Origin: Chalara sp. BL73
Lineage: Eukaryota > Ascomycota > Leotiomycetes > Helotiales
Assembly: GCA_918026815.1 (NCBI GenBank)
Contig: CAKJVC010000014.1
Coordinates: 1-64,000 of the forward strand
DNA: 64,000 bases
Direction of reading: 5' to 3'
Shown: piece by piece, positions 10,759 to 22,107 of the stretch
How the letters are laid out: each line of letters opens with the position of its first letter
Numbering within the stretch: position 1 is the stretch's first letter
The notes under the pieces: generated by a model
The model's input: only the letters and a program-made list of their open reading frames with translations
What the model was told of the DNA's origin: nothing
Databases searched by the model: none
Program-made: the position numbers and the translations under genes

Positions 10759-12632
10759 CTAAACAACGAAGCCTCCAGAGTTGAGCTGTCTTGGCTCTCC
10801 AGCCGCCTCAAATGTTCCATTGCTCAGTCGTCTCAATGCTTGCGCAGTAGAGCCGCCAACTGCCACAAATGCAACATTTGCTCCAATTTCCTTGAAGAAA
10901 GCCGTGGTCTGGTTGCTATACCCTTTGATTGCATAGGTGTCGCTGCCATACTCGAAGGACACAGTATTGGGGCTAAGCTGGTCATGGAATCGTGGCTGCG
11001 AGAGTGCTTGAATTGAGGTCATGTTCTGGTCAAGTACGTGCCAAAGGTGCTGAATTATCTCAGTAATGATGCGGGAACCTCCAGCCGATGCATGAGAAAT
11101 ATACACGGTGCCGTTCGGAAATTCCACAATGGTCGGAGAGATTGAGGAGAGGGGTCTGGCATGGGGCTTAATGTAGTTTGCCGGAGACGGGGGATAACCA
11201 AACGCATTTGTAGTGTTAGGTATGCTAAAGTCTAGCGAGTGTCGATTAGTCATGAGCATACTCCATTCACAATAGCAAGACCCTCATATGAAGATTCGTG
11301 CATTCTGATGTGCAGTGCTGAAGACTAAAAGCTGGCTTACCGTTCATTTCATTGTTCATAATGACACCAGTTTCTGGTACCATCAACTGACTACCAAATA
11401 TCGCATTGATAGTGCTGGTCATGGCAATAGTTAGTCCACTCCTGTCACTTGAAACAGTGGCTGAAGTACCATCGTCTGTTAAAATACCGTAATTGCTCGG
11501 ATTGTACGCGGAAGAATTCAAAGTCGCAAATTGCTGAATCCTTCCTCTGATCTCTGCGGCGGTCTTTTCGGAAACCATATCCTGCTGATATTTGGTCAGG
11601 TTCGGCATAAAGCTAGCATCGCCAAGCAGAGTGCGTTGGCCATATGCAAAACGCATGGCTTCATCCAGATAATGGGTCGAGAAGTTAAGCTGGGAGGGAG
11701 AAGACATGTCATATCCTTCCACGATCTTCAATGTCGACAATACGACCGCTCCACTTGACGGTGCACTACCACTGTGTATCTTGTAGCCTCTGTATGTGAT
11801 ATTGGAACGGGGTCGGATAGTGACAGTGTAATTGGCCAGATCTGTGAGTGTCATTGTGCCATTGGACTTCTGTAGTGCTGTTATTGTCGCTTTCGCAATA
11901 GCTCCTTTATAAAACGCATCTGGGCCGTGCTGAGCGATCGATTCTAAAGTAACTGCATAACGTTTCCTGGTCATGATATCACCCAGCCCGAGTCTTGTTC
12001 CATTCGGTGCGAAATCGAGAGCCCATGTTTGGTCGTGGGTCAAATAGTCGTAACTGCTCGTCGCAGACTGCATATATCGTACCAAATCCGCCGACACTAC
12101 AAAGCCATATCTTGCAAGCTTGACCGAGGGAGTAATCAGGGTCTTCCACGGCAGAGACCCATAATGCTTATGTAGATATTCCAATCCGCGCAACTCTCCG
12201 GGTACCCCGCTCGCCAACCCACCATAGAGAGAAAGGTTCGAATTCGAGAGAGGAGGCGAGTACATGGTCTCGAAAGCCGCAGCGGGTGCTGTTTCTCGGA
12301 AATCGATGAATTCGTACCCTCCATTCTTCGAACGCACGAGTGCAAATCCTCCACCTCCAAGACCAGAGTGGTACATGCCGACCACGCCAACGCAGAACTG
12401 GGTCGCAATGATCTAGGTTGGGTCAATTGTGATCGGGAGAATAAGAATAAGATGGACCTACAGCATCGGCAGCATTGCCTCCGGCTTTCAAGATATCAAT
12501 GCCAATTTGAGAACATTCTTTGCATTCTGAAGCTACGGCTCCTAGCTGCCCGGGCTTTGGCGCAGGTTGCGGGTGAGCGAGAGCCGCAGACGCAAGGAAA
12601 CTGTAAACAGTGAAGATCTTGCGGCACAACAT
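10759..12632 (-). CDS. gamma-glutamyltransferase, secreted
   Basis: This enzyme cleaves or transfers the gamma-glutamyl group of glutathione and its conjugates, usually outside the cell or in the vacuole. Three exons, 12632-12462, 12412-11341 and 11231-10759, give 571 residues. The introns have GTAGGT and GTAAGC donors, and the last has a clear ACTAAT branch. The N-terminus is a signal peptide (MLCRKIFTVYSFLASAALA). The family landmarks are present: GNAADA at the first splice, GMYHSGLGGGGFAL, GVPGELRGLE, the autoprocessing site TDDGTSATVSS with the nucleophile Thr near residue 373, MNDFSIPN formed across the second splice, PLSSISPTIV with the oxyanion-hole serines, and the glycine-rich AGGSRIIT. 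Several NxT/S sites fit secretion. The length is normal for fungal members and the gene looks intact. Confidence 0.93.
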
Positions 12633-14041
12633 GATTGCTGGAACGGCGGAGAGAAGGAACTAAGAGGAGAGAAGGAGGAGGAGAAGAATGTAGAGATGAA
12701 TAGCCCACCGTTGGGAGGTTAAATGTTAAATACCTACTGCTTTTGGATCTGCACCGGAGCGGCGCTCCCCAATTAATCAATACTGATAACCTACAGTTGC
12801 AGTACAGTACAGCATTGATAGCTGCTGTACAGCACCTGGACAGCAGGCTCGGAAGCCTGGCGAGCCCCTGGTACCCTAGCGCAGGCGTCGGGGCAGGCAC
12901 AGTAGTGCTTGTGGATCTTGTGTAGCTAGCTTGTAGCTCCCACTTCTGCCGGACCGCGTAATCAGATTCATTTTGATAGAAAATCCGGATGTGAACGATT
13001 GAGGATTTTCTTAGGCCACCGAGGTAAAGCAACAATGAAGTAGACTTTGAAGGTTTTGAGCTGAGACTTTGACGTCCAAGCTAAGACAGCAAGTTGGTGG
13101 AGATGGCGTCATGGCCGACTAATCAGAGTCAGGTTAAGTAAGGCGCTGGTACCTGGTACCTGAGCCTGTGGTATCAATACCTCTAACTATTAATATAAGA
13201 GTCAATATCTTAGTAAATGGCCTTCAGATGAGAACTACTATTACAAATATATCTAGCACACGTGTTCCTCGATTTGATGTCTTGAGCTCTTGTGGTTATC
13301 CTACCATTTCCCCTCACACGTGATGCCTCAGGTATCGTCCAACCGACTACTATATTACATACGCGGCGGTCTGGCTGAGAATTGCCGATGGATCGCACGT
13401 GATTGGTAATCACGTGCACTCTCAACTCATATCCTCTTATTTCATCACATCTACGACTCTCCTCCAAGATCATGACGACAGATTCATGTTTCGTTTCATA
13501 TTAAATTTGTGTTATTGTCTCATCTATCAGAAACAGCCAGCCGATAATGGCGAGATAGTCCATGCCAACCTTGACTCAGTTGCCGTGCAATTACCTGGGG
13601 GGCTCTGTTTAGCACTACTTCCATTCTCCAGCTCATTTCCTTCATTTTCCTCATCCCTCATCAAATTGGCCATAATTCGTGCCTTGTGGGTTACCTTGGC
13701 CGAGCCGGCAGCACAACCTTCCCTACATGCGATAGCGCACAATTCTTTATCAATGGTATCGCCTATCAACATAGACTTTTACATAATGGCGGTATTTCAT
13801 ATGAAGTTATGTCTACCCGATCATCAACAGATTTGCTCTTTAGACTCGCTAATAATTATTCAGTTGGAGACCCGCTCTCAGATACGTTTTTGTGTAAACG
13901 TGAGATCATAGTGCTCTGGTAGTTAGGCGTGAATCGTATCCCAACTCCTGTCGTCGATCCTGCCGCCAATCGACGAATTTAAGTATCCGAATAAGTGCAT
14001 AATACCAAGGTGGATATGATATCAGCCTTGCCATTGCTGAT
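12633..14041. other. intergenic: upstream of gamma-glutamyltransferase, downstream of DUF1479 gene
   Basis: About 1.4 kb with no credible gene. It contains the palindromic E-box/CCAAT site at 13395-13417. An open frame on + at 13399-13911 lacks recognisable motifs. Confidence 0.5.
13395..13417. promoter_or_regulatory. palindromic double E-box enclosing a CCAAT box
   Basis: Two 10-bp arms, GCACGTGATT and AATCACGTGC, are separated by GGT. Each arm contains CACGTG, the bHLH (Cbf1-type) core, and the left arm plus spacer reads ATTGG, a reversed CCAAT box. It lies about 760 bp upstream of the gamma-glutamyltransferase ATG. Function is inferred only. Confidence 0.4.
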
Positions 14042-15680
14042 TCACGTAGAGCTTCCACTCTCGAGGATGTTGTTCGCTTTCCTCAGCATCCTCGTCTCGC
14101 CCCTTAGCAGTTGCTGCCCATCCTCGACCCACTTTGCTAAACCCATAGCCCTCATACCCGCCTCTCCTGCAAGCTTGTGCATGAAATTGACGCCCGGTCG
14201 GCCTACATGGTGACTCTCCCCAATGCCGCCAGGGAAGTCGGGTCCCGGTGTTCCCTGGAGGAAGGCATCGCGTTGTAGAGCAAGGTACTCGGCATTTGCT
14301 TCTGTAAGCGGACAAACTGGGATATAGAGCACACTGGAATCAAAATTTCCACGGTGCACTGAATCGACGGCGTGGATAGCTACATAAGTGTTAGTGAAGA
14401 TAGGTTAGGAAGGAATAAGAACAAGGCGTCTTACCATCACAATGCCAAGCAACGTAGTCCCCTGGCTCAATCTTAGGGATATGCACCATGGACTTCGCCA
14501 ATTCAAGATGAGGATGTAGAGAATTATTAAGCTCCTGACTGTGCCCGGGCGTGGCACCTTGCAAAGTTGCGGTGATGTCTGGCTCGAATTTCCAATTCTT
14601 CTCGTCCAAATATGCTTGTGTATAATTTCCAAACGCGTCGGTCTCCGGCGGCGAGATAGCAGTAAAGAAAGGACGAAGCAGCATATATGCGGTCGTCAAA
14701 CGGACCATGGGATTGACCAAAAGAGTGCCTTCGCCAGGGCCAGTCCACGACATCGATAGCCAGCCTTGGAACATGCGGAACATAGAGCAAGCGCCTGCTC
14801 CATTGTAGAGATCAGTCTGAGCGGCTAGCCTACAACTCGACTCCCAAGGATCATATTTATCCCATTCTCCTTTCCAGATCCTGTCGTAGACCCCAGACAC
14901 GCCGTATCCCGTCTCTTCCCAGCGCTCTACACTCCCACCATCTACATGCGGGCCAAGCGCAAACCCTGCATCACCTGGTTGTCTTATCCGCAAGCGGTCT
15001 GCATACGTGACAGGATGGCGTGTAGATATCAAGGCGTCGGGATCTTTGGTATGCCACGTTTTCATGAGAAGTCGTTGTGTTGATAACATATTTGGGTGCG
15101 AGCGGGCTTTTACTTGAGAGGGTGACCAATAAAGTTCAAATACTTGAGGATCATGGGGAGGGAATGCTATGAAGCACGCCGTAAGTATTTTGTATTTTGG
15201 ATCTCTGAGCACCCACTACTGACCTTTTGTTGAAGGATTGGCTTTCACATATTGTTCAACCTCATCTTTATAACTCCTTGCCTCATCGGGAGGGACAACG
15301 CCTCGGATAATCGCCACACCTCGCCGTTTCAATTCAGCTTGAAATTCCAGGTCGTTCTTATGGAGATCTGCGTATCGTATAGAAGGAATAATGGCCGAAC
15401 CGTGTCTTTTGATCAAATTGGTTTCCTCCTTTAGAGCCGCTAGCAGTCTTCGCCAGCTTGATTGCAATTTCTCCTCGTTTCCTTGGATGAGTTTCCTTTT
15501 GACAGTTCCAAACCGAGGGGGCAATTCAGCAACTGGCCCGTTTGATAGAGAGACAAAAACGGATGAGATATCTCCCTCCTTCTTCACTCGCGCCGCAGAT
15601 GATGCAAGTCGTTTCCGGACTGCACCGCTAGCCAATGAGAGCGTAGCGGAAGGATGAAGACGAGAAACTGAGGACATCAT
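14042..15680 (-). CDS. DUF1479 family protein, Fe(II)/2-oxoglutarate dioxygenase-like
   Basis: Three exons, 15680-15224, 15166-14435 and 14379-14042, give 508 residues; both introns start after the first codon base and join cleanly. DUF1479 (PF07350) proteins, such as bacterial YbiU, have a cupin-like dioxygenase fold of unproven activity. Visible landmarks: RRGVAIIRGVVPPDEA near residue 125; the HVDGG pair (H-x-D) in GFALGPHVDGGSVERWEETG; FRMFQGWLSMSWTGPGEGTL; and the distal AWHCD followed by A-I-H-A-V-D-S-V-H-R-G, where the last metal histidine and a 2OG-binding arginine are expected. The N-terminus (MMSSVSRLHPSATLSLASGA, then VRKRLASSAAR) is rich in Ser, Arg and Ala with no acidic residues, as in mitochondrial presequences. 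Substrate unknown. Confidence 0.88.
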
Positions 15681-16185
15681 GGTGGTACAATAAAAATCAA
15701 TGTGAAGAAAATATCTTACATTCGAATATCTTCACGCATCACTCGAGAGGGATATATATACATGAACATGGCGAACCATGAGATGTTACCCGTTCGCTTT
15801 CGAGCGGAACCGTCTGAAAGAAGTAAAGCATGTCGGGCAGTTTCCCCGCAAAAGGCGTTGTGGGGTAGAAGCCTTCCAATGATGTCGAATGAGAGTCGTT
15901 TGTCAGAGTGGCAAATGGCGGGGAGATCCTAAAACAAAAAACGCCTCCCATAACCTTCATATCTTCCGACAAGCAGTGCAGACGCCAACAACAACTAAGC
16001 CTTGTTAATGCATCATCATTTGTATTTATGGGGACGAATGTGCCAAGCTGCGACGACATAGACAGGTGCCCACCACGTGGATCTCCGATAAGACCAGCCC
16101 TGGAGAGTTTCTGCATCGCCAGTCACATAGAGGAACAGACCACCACAGGAACTCTTCTCATATACCCGGTTCTGCCCAACTCTTG
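15681..16185. other. divergent promoter region
   Basis: Shared upstream space of the DUF1479 gene (-) and the zinc-cluster regulator (+). It holds the TATA-like site at 15751-15760; nothing else is evident. Confidence 0.45.
15751..15760 (-). promoter_or_regulatory. TATA-like box of the DUF1479 gene
   Basis: GATATATATA, about 75 bp upstream of the ATG at 15680 on the minus strand. Confidence 0.35.
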
Positions 16186-18286
16186 ATGGAGGTTACCTTT
16201 GTGGGGCCTCATGAGCATGACCCTGCGCAGAAAAAGCGACCTAAAGCATGCGAGTCTTGCAAAAGGAGAAAAGTCAGTACCCCGAAAAGTGTCCATGGGC
16301 TCAGGCAAAATCACATATAGGTTTTGACACATTGAGAAGAGGCAATTAGATATAGCTTCCTTGCTCGCAGTCATCAGATCCAATACTCACAAGTTCTAGA
16401 AACGATGTACGCACTCTAGTTCCTCCTTGTCGGCGGGAATATCAAGCTCAAGTGCCCAAATCCATGGCCCGCTCACTACGCCTCCTCCGGACAGCGGCTT
16501 TCGGTCACCGCTACTAGCCAAGACCTCCCGATCTAGCATACATCGGTTTGTCGGAGATTTAAATCCGGAGGCAACGTTCTTAGAGCCGGTGCCAGCGACT
16601 CCTGAGGAGGCGACTCAACCGCAGTCCACACGTGATCCCGTCGGAATATGGGTTAACAAGCGCGATGCTGTGGGTGGACAGAGTTATGTGGCCGGAAGAG
16701 ATAACGATAATGCCAGTGTTAATGGTCTGAGGAGATCCATCGTTAATGATGATACAGTGCTTGAAGCCTCGGACGAACTCGCCCTGCTAAAGATCTATCT
16801 TTCCAGGGTCCATCCGATACTGCCGATTCTCGATGAGGCCGAATTTTGGCAGGGCTATGGTGACAAAACAGTATCATGCCTACTGGTCAGAGCAATCTGT
16901 CTTGTGGCGGCAAAGGACCAGCGAGCAGAATCATACCTCCGCCTCAGTCCAAATAGAGCCATTACACTAAAACCAAGAGATTTCTCAAACATAATTCACA
17001 GCTACATGAGAAATGCTTTGAAGAAAGATATACCGTGCGATAAAATTACGTTAATCAGAGTTCTTACTCTCATGTCGCTACATACGGAAGGGTTTGATGG
17101 AGCTGAAGAAGCCTCGATGTATCTAGTACAAGCAATACATCATGTGCATTCCATTGGGCTCCATCACGAAAACACAGGTAATCGAGCAGACAGCGAATCC
17201 ATGGGAAAGCTGTTCTGGTGCATATGGAGTCTGGACAAGTTGAATGCGGCTACCAATGGCAGGCCGGTCATGATTGCGGATCGTGACGTTGGTGTAGCCA
17301 TGTATATGTCAAGCAAGCCTGAGGATGCAGCTTTTCAGGTGTGGTTGAAGATAGCAGCGACCTTAAACCAAGTGATCGATCTATACCGACCATCTACAGC
17401 GCCGTCTGTTACGGGGTGGGATGATGATTTCCCTATATTTGAGGACATCGTAGACGAACAAAGAGGCTGGCATTTGCATGCATCCGTTCTTGGTATGGAT
17501 ACTCCTTCACTAAAAGCACGGCATATCTCTAATCCTATTATAGCCAGTCTGCACCTGTTTTACCTGATTGTGGCCATCCTGTCTTCACGATCCAAAGGAA
17601 TCAGAGACGTTCCTCGAGCAACGCCATCTTATGTACGGCAAAGTCTATCTACGCATCAAATCATCAGCCTGATGGACGGAACATCAGAGCGGGACCTCTC
17701 CCCACTACCAATCTATCCTTACGGGGTATCTCTCGCCCTGTCAGTTGCGTATAAACACATGCGTCAATCTCGACTCGAGCACCAGCAACGTCAAGCGCGA
17801 GCCGACTTCCAAGCCTGCTTTAAAATCCTCCAAGATCTCAGCAGCAAGTGGTGGTCCGCGGAAATCATGGCTACGCTGGCGGAAAGGGTATTGGTAGAGG
17901 TTAATAAAGTTCCAGGCCTCGCTGGCTTCAGCGTGCATCCAGTCCAAAGAGGACAGACCTCTGATACACCACCAGGACCTAGCTCAGGGCGAGCCGTCGA
18001 TTTGCAGCCGCAAAGCCTCCAGGATAGACAGAACAGCAACAACCCCGCGCTGGAACAAAATGACCAGGGCATCCATCATATCATGAGCGAAGACCAGCAA
18101 CCACAGGAGAGCCTCGGAGGACGCAACGACCCTCCGGTCTTGCGGCCTACAGAGCAGGGAAATCTCGGATTCTACGACCTGAACACGTTGGCTTTTGACG
18201 GCATGGATGATATATTCGGGGCATACATGGATCCCAACTTCCCAATCAACTTCGAGGACGTCATTACATTGCAATCGGGCCAGTGA
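16186..18286 (+). CDS. Zn2Cys6-type fungal transcription factor with incomplete zinc cluster
   Basis: Two exons, 16186-16272 and 16400-18286, give 657 residues. Exon 1 encodes PKACESCKRRK, the first two zinc ligands, and the splice supplies KRC, the third. No further cysteines follow where ligands four to six should be; the frame instead reads a serine-rich stretch. In the +1 frame the same DNA (near 16420-16450) reads PPCRREYQAQVP, a trace of the second half. The rest is intact: a fungal middle-homology region with LLKIYLSRVHPILPILDEAEFW, LIRVLTLMSLHTEGFDGAEE and GKLFWCIWSLDKLNAATNGR near residues 140-310, and an acidic C-terminus that could activate transcription. It may therefore be a regulator that lost DNA binding, or carry a small indel. 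The family placement is firm; the target genes are unknown. Convergent with the next gene. Confidence 0.78.
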
Positions 18287-19209
18287 TTTTGATGATGGTT
18301 TTTTTTGTTTTGTTATCTTTTTGCAGCAGAGAGTTATGCGTAACGGCCCCGCCCGATATGCCGTGCAAATTGGCACGCTGGCAAGAGGGTGAACGCGAGC
18401 CTCCGAGGAAAGGGGGTTTGGTAACGCTCTTGGATGGGGCTCTGGGATGGGGGCGTATACGCTAGGTTGTGGTCGGCATGCCGGAGCAGGTTATATCCCC
18501 GCCCAGTCTATCTCGGAGCTTGCAAACGTCAACCCTGAGAGCGACAGGGGGGAAAACAGCAACAATCCGCAAATTACGAAGCAAGATCTTCGGTGTGAAG
18601 ATTGCGAGCAGAAGCTGGAATATGTGTGCATATATTGAGTCATGTTTAACGCTAGGACAGCAGTCCTAAGGAAATTCTATGCGCGTGCTAAGGATGACCT
18701 ATGAGCCCTGGGAGCTCGAAAAGAGAATGCCGAATATATGAACATCATTCTGATATCAGCTCTCGCGTGCCGTGTTGAATTTCCTTTTTAATAAGTAAAA
18801 AAAATAGGCCGTAAATTACTACGAGTAATGTGCACCCCTCTCTAATGTGTTTTGCCCCCCCAACATGTCCGAACCCAAAATACGCCTAAATGATCGCAGA
18901 GCTCTGCCGTCCTAAAAAAAATTATTTGAGGGGGTGTTCATGCTGAATGAATCCTTTCTTCTTTCGTGCATCATGTCATAGCGTGTACTGACTGCATCAT
19001 GTCCCCATGCTTCTCAAAAGTATATGTGTATATGTATGCAGCAGCACCAAATTTTCTCATGATCTTTTTCGTTTTCCCGTTCCAAAACTCCACACCCCAC
19101 ACGCAAACACACGCCTGGGAAAAAAATAAGGAAAGCGCAACCTAGCGAAAGGCTGCAATGATGAAGGGGGGAAAAAATACCACAGGCGCCAGCCGTATTC
19201 GTACATGTT
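18287..19209. other. convergent 3' intergenic
   Basis: Space between two convergent regulator genes, with T-rich runs near 18296-18325 and A-rich/C-rich runs near 18790-18930 that probably carry 3' ends. No gene seen. Confidence 0.5.
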
Positions 19210-21290
19210 CTACAGACTTCTCGAATTGCCCTTGGCGAACTCCCCGTCTAGCAAGCCTCGCAAATCAGCGTCGAGGGCATAGAAGTCATCCGTTGGGTCG
19301 CCGAACTCGTTGAGGAACGACCAATCCTCTGGGCTCAGGTAGCCATCGCTGCCATTCGGCTTCTGGTCCTGGTTCTGCGAGAAGGGGGTTGGCGGTCCGA
19401 AGGGCGATTGCATCGGCGCCGTGGGCGCCACGTTGAGGCGACCATGGAGTTCCGAGTTGAGGTCGAAGGCTAAGAATTTGTGTTAGATGGGAAATTGGAG
19501 GGTGGAGCGAGAGAAATATACCATCTGCCAGTAGTTGGTGGCGAGCCCCGGCTGTTTTCCAGCTCTTGCCCAGCACAGATAGCCAGTGAATGCAGAGCTT
19601 GAGGCGTCGTCGGGTCTCAAGACTGTCGTTGTTTTGTACCTGCTTGGAGTGGTAGAGTAACGTGCTAGCTGCGGTGAATATGGGGAAAACCATATCACAC
19701 GGAAGACCAGGGAGGCGGTCGAAGTACTTTTCTAGAATGAGGCAAATGCTATTTGCAGCTTGCAGACAAACTTCCAAGGGGCTGGTGGAAGATTCTGTAA
19801 TGCTTGATATTGTTTGCCACCGTGCGATAAATGGCCGGTGAATAAGAATTGTACCCTGCCACATAATCTATCGTTGTGTCAGCTTCTCTAGAACCGGAAC
19901 AACTCGCCTCAGTTCACTTACCACACAGTTGCATACAGTTGCCGGAACAGATGTGAGATCTTCAGAAAGATCCAGTCTAAGCTGTGACGCCTCCAGGCTT
20001 CGCGACCACTCCTTCAACGCCAGCCAAAGCTTGATTCGCTTTGTCTCCCCTTCAGCAGGTGTTTTCCGGAGAGAGTTTCGTGCAGTCAGCCCGTAAATCT
20101 CTCTGGATATCCGCTCCATAATCATTGATAGTGCTATCGTAGTATGAAAAGCCGACATGGTACGGAGCTTGACAGATGTGTTGCGAACCTGTTCGGACTG
20201 CCCTCTGTCTCGGACGTATACCGACATCAGCTCGAACTCATCTGCTTCTGATGCAGACGGATACGGGCAATCGACTTCCTCTGATCGCAAGACAACTGGT
20301 CGGCCCATCTCGCACGAGAGCATTTTTTCGAGAATGTATAGATTCCACCATAACCGAGACCGCACTTCCCCATCTATTGCATCTCCAGGCCTGTGTGATC
20401 GATGCAGTCGCAATTCAATAGCCATCGATGACGCAATACCGCACAAGACGGCAGCACGGGAGTATTCTGCGACGCCGTGTTGTTGCAGGGAGAGGATGGT
20501 GAGGACCTGGCAATTGAGTATAGATGGTTGAAGCGCATTGGCGAGTCGCGTCTCGGTCCCACCGTCAGCTTCCTGCAGTAATTGCATGGCCTCTTCAAAG
20601 AACACCTGTGGCTCGGAAAACCTCTGTACGATTGTGTTTGTCGCGAATGGCTGCGGCTTATTATCTATACAAGCTGCGATGGCATAGATTGCGGCAACCA
20701 AGGCGGCAGGCATATTCTCTCCGGGACGTCTGTAGTCGAGGCTGGCATACATTGGCTTGTATAGAATTGGCCATATTGGGTGGATATAGCTGAAGAATTT
20801 CTGGAAAAGACGAGTAGATAGCTCGGGGGGAAGATTGGTTGATTCCTTAGGTTTCGGGGCCGCAGATAGGGACCGATCTCCCGGCTGGTTTATTGGCGCA
20901 AGCCGCTCATCTCGCGGAGGGAATTGAGATGGCGAAGGAAGATTGGCGCGCATATGAGGACTTCCAAAGCCGTTTCTATGAGTTACACTATGGCCAGCGT
21001 CAGTCAAGTCCAAAACGCGATGCTCCCATCGATGCCGGCGCACTCCTCGGGCCGGGCACAAGGTTTACTGACCTACGCTTCGATATACCATATTCACAAT
21101 CAAGTCCTCTGTTTTTGCAAGGCGTGCAAAATGGGATTGCCCCGTCGCACTTGATCTTCTTGTTTCCGCATGGCTTACACGCCTGTGAGACTCGTTTGCG
21201 CGCCTGGAGGCCTGGGGACGGAGTAGTGATTGGAGCCGGATGCGGCTGTTGTTGCGGCTGCGGCTGCGGTAAATGATATTCTGGATTCAT
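19210..21290 (-). CDS. Zn2Cys6 transcription factor with fungal-specific middle homology region
   Basis: Four exons, 21290-21073, 20975-19922, 19867-19522 and 19469-19210, give 625 residues; every junction keeps frame. A proline/glutamine-rich start precedes a complete zinc cluster with Cys at 38, 41, 48, 55, 58 and 65 (C-x2-C-x6-C-x6-C-x2-C-x6-C; core CKPCGNKKIKC). The middle carries the PF04082-type region: LFQKFFSYIHPIWPILYKPM, AALVAAIYAIAA, the SRLWWNLYILEKMLSCEMGR signature and IMWQGTILIHRPF. The C-terminus is acidic and aromatic (LSPEDWSFLNEFGDPTDDFY), a likely activation domain. Such proteins are nuclear and often bind CGG repeats. No linked biosynthetic genes point to a target pathway. 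The upstream DNA is unusually G-rich on the plus strand. Confidence 0.9.
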
Positions 21291-21541
21291 TTTTGGTGGG
21301 AGGTAAGGGGGGGTCGCGAGGACCCGTGGGTGATCGCGGGAAGATCAAGAAGAGGATGGCAATGCGATCAAATTAAATAGTTGGCATATCGGATTTAGGT
21401 ATTGTCGAGGAGAGGTTGGGGTCTTGGGAGGGGGGTTTTTTGGTGGTGGTTTACAGTTGGGTAGTTGTGGGAGAGAGAGTCGCAAAAGCCGGTTGAAATG
21501 AGTTCCCGGCAGCTTACCCGCGGGGAGAGGAAACGAATTTT

Positions 21542-21775
21542 ACTGGGCATTAGGGGGGGGGCCGAAGTTACAGGGCTGTTGCTGTAGGCTGCTGCTAGGC
21601 TGCTGGGCTACAAGTGGGGTCTGTTGGGGGGGGGGGGGTAGGGGTAGGGTGGGGGGTTGATTGTAGAATTGTTGGGTTGTACTTAGGGGTGTAGGGTATG
21701 GGTATAGGGTGTACGGTGTACTAGTACTAGGAGGGAGGGCTACGGGCGGTTTACAAGGGGGGGGTTTTTTTTAAA
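21542..21775 (+). repeat. G-rich tract with G13 run and GGGTA-like repeats
   Basis: Contains a 13-base G run at 21626-21638, further runs of six or more G, and telomere-like words such as GGGTATGGG and TAGGG. It lies 250-490 bp upstream of the regulator whose ATG is at 21290. Several G-runs close together could form a quadruplex. Confidence 0.5.
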
Positions 21776-22079
21776 CAAGTGATTTACAGGGGGCTTCGGG
21801 ACCTACGGGGTGTTTTCCTTTCTATGTCTGTGTGTCTTTTTTGTTCGGCAACCCGGATACGAATTCCCATCCATCGTAAAAGTTGACGTACGACAGAAAT
21901 CTTCGGTGTTATTTTGAAGACACGATCACACTTCGGCATGGGATTGGCTCTTGGGGTGGTTCATTCAGTTATATCGCGCGTATCCCTCCATGCATGCTCG
22001 CATCCCTCCCTGATTGTGTTTTTCTTTCTTACATTCATTTCCCGTGTCCCGGCTCCGTATCCAGCCCATCTCGTTCATT

Positions 22080-22107
22080 CATCATCATCATCATCACCAC
22101 CATCATC
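22080..22107 (+). repeat. ATC/ACC microsatellite
   Basis: A short run of CAT/ATC triplets interrupted by ACC triplets. No function is suggested. Confidence 0.6.

Noticed and set aside
13399..13911. 170-codon open frame on +
   Set aside because: Opposite and overlapping frames are equally open, the product has no family resemblance, and no promoter or splice support is seen.
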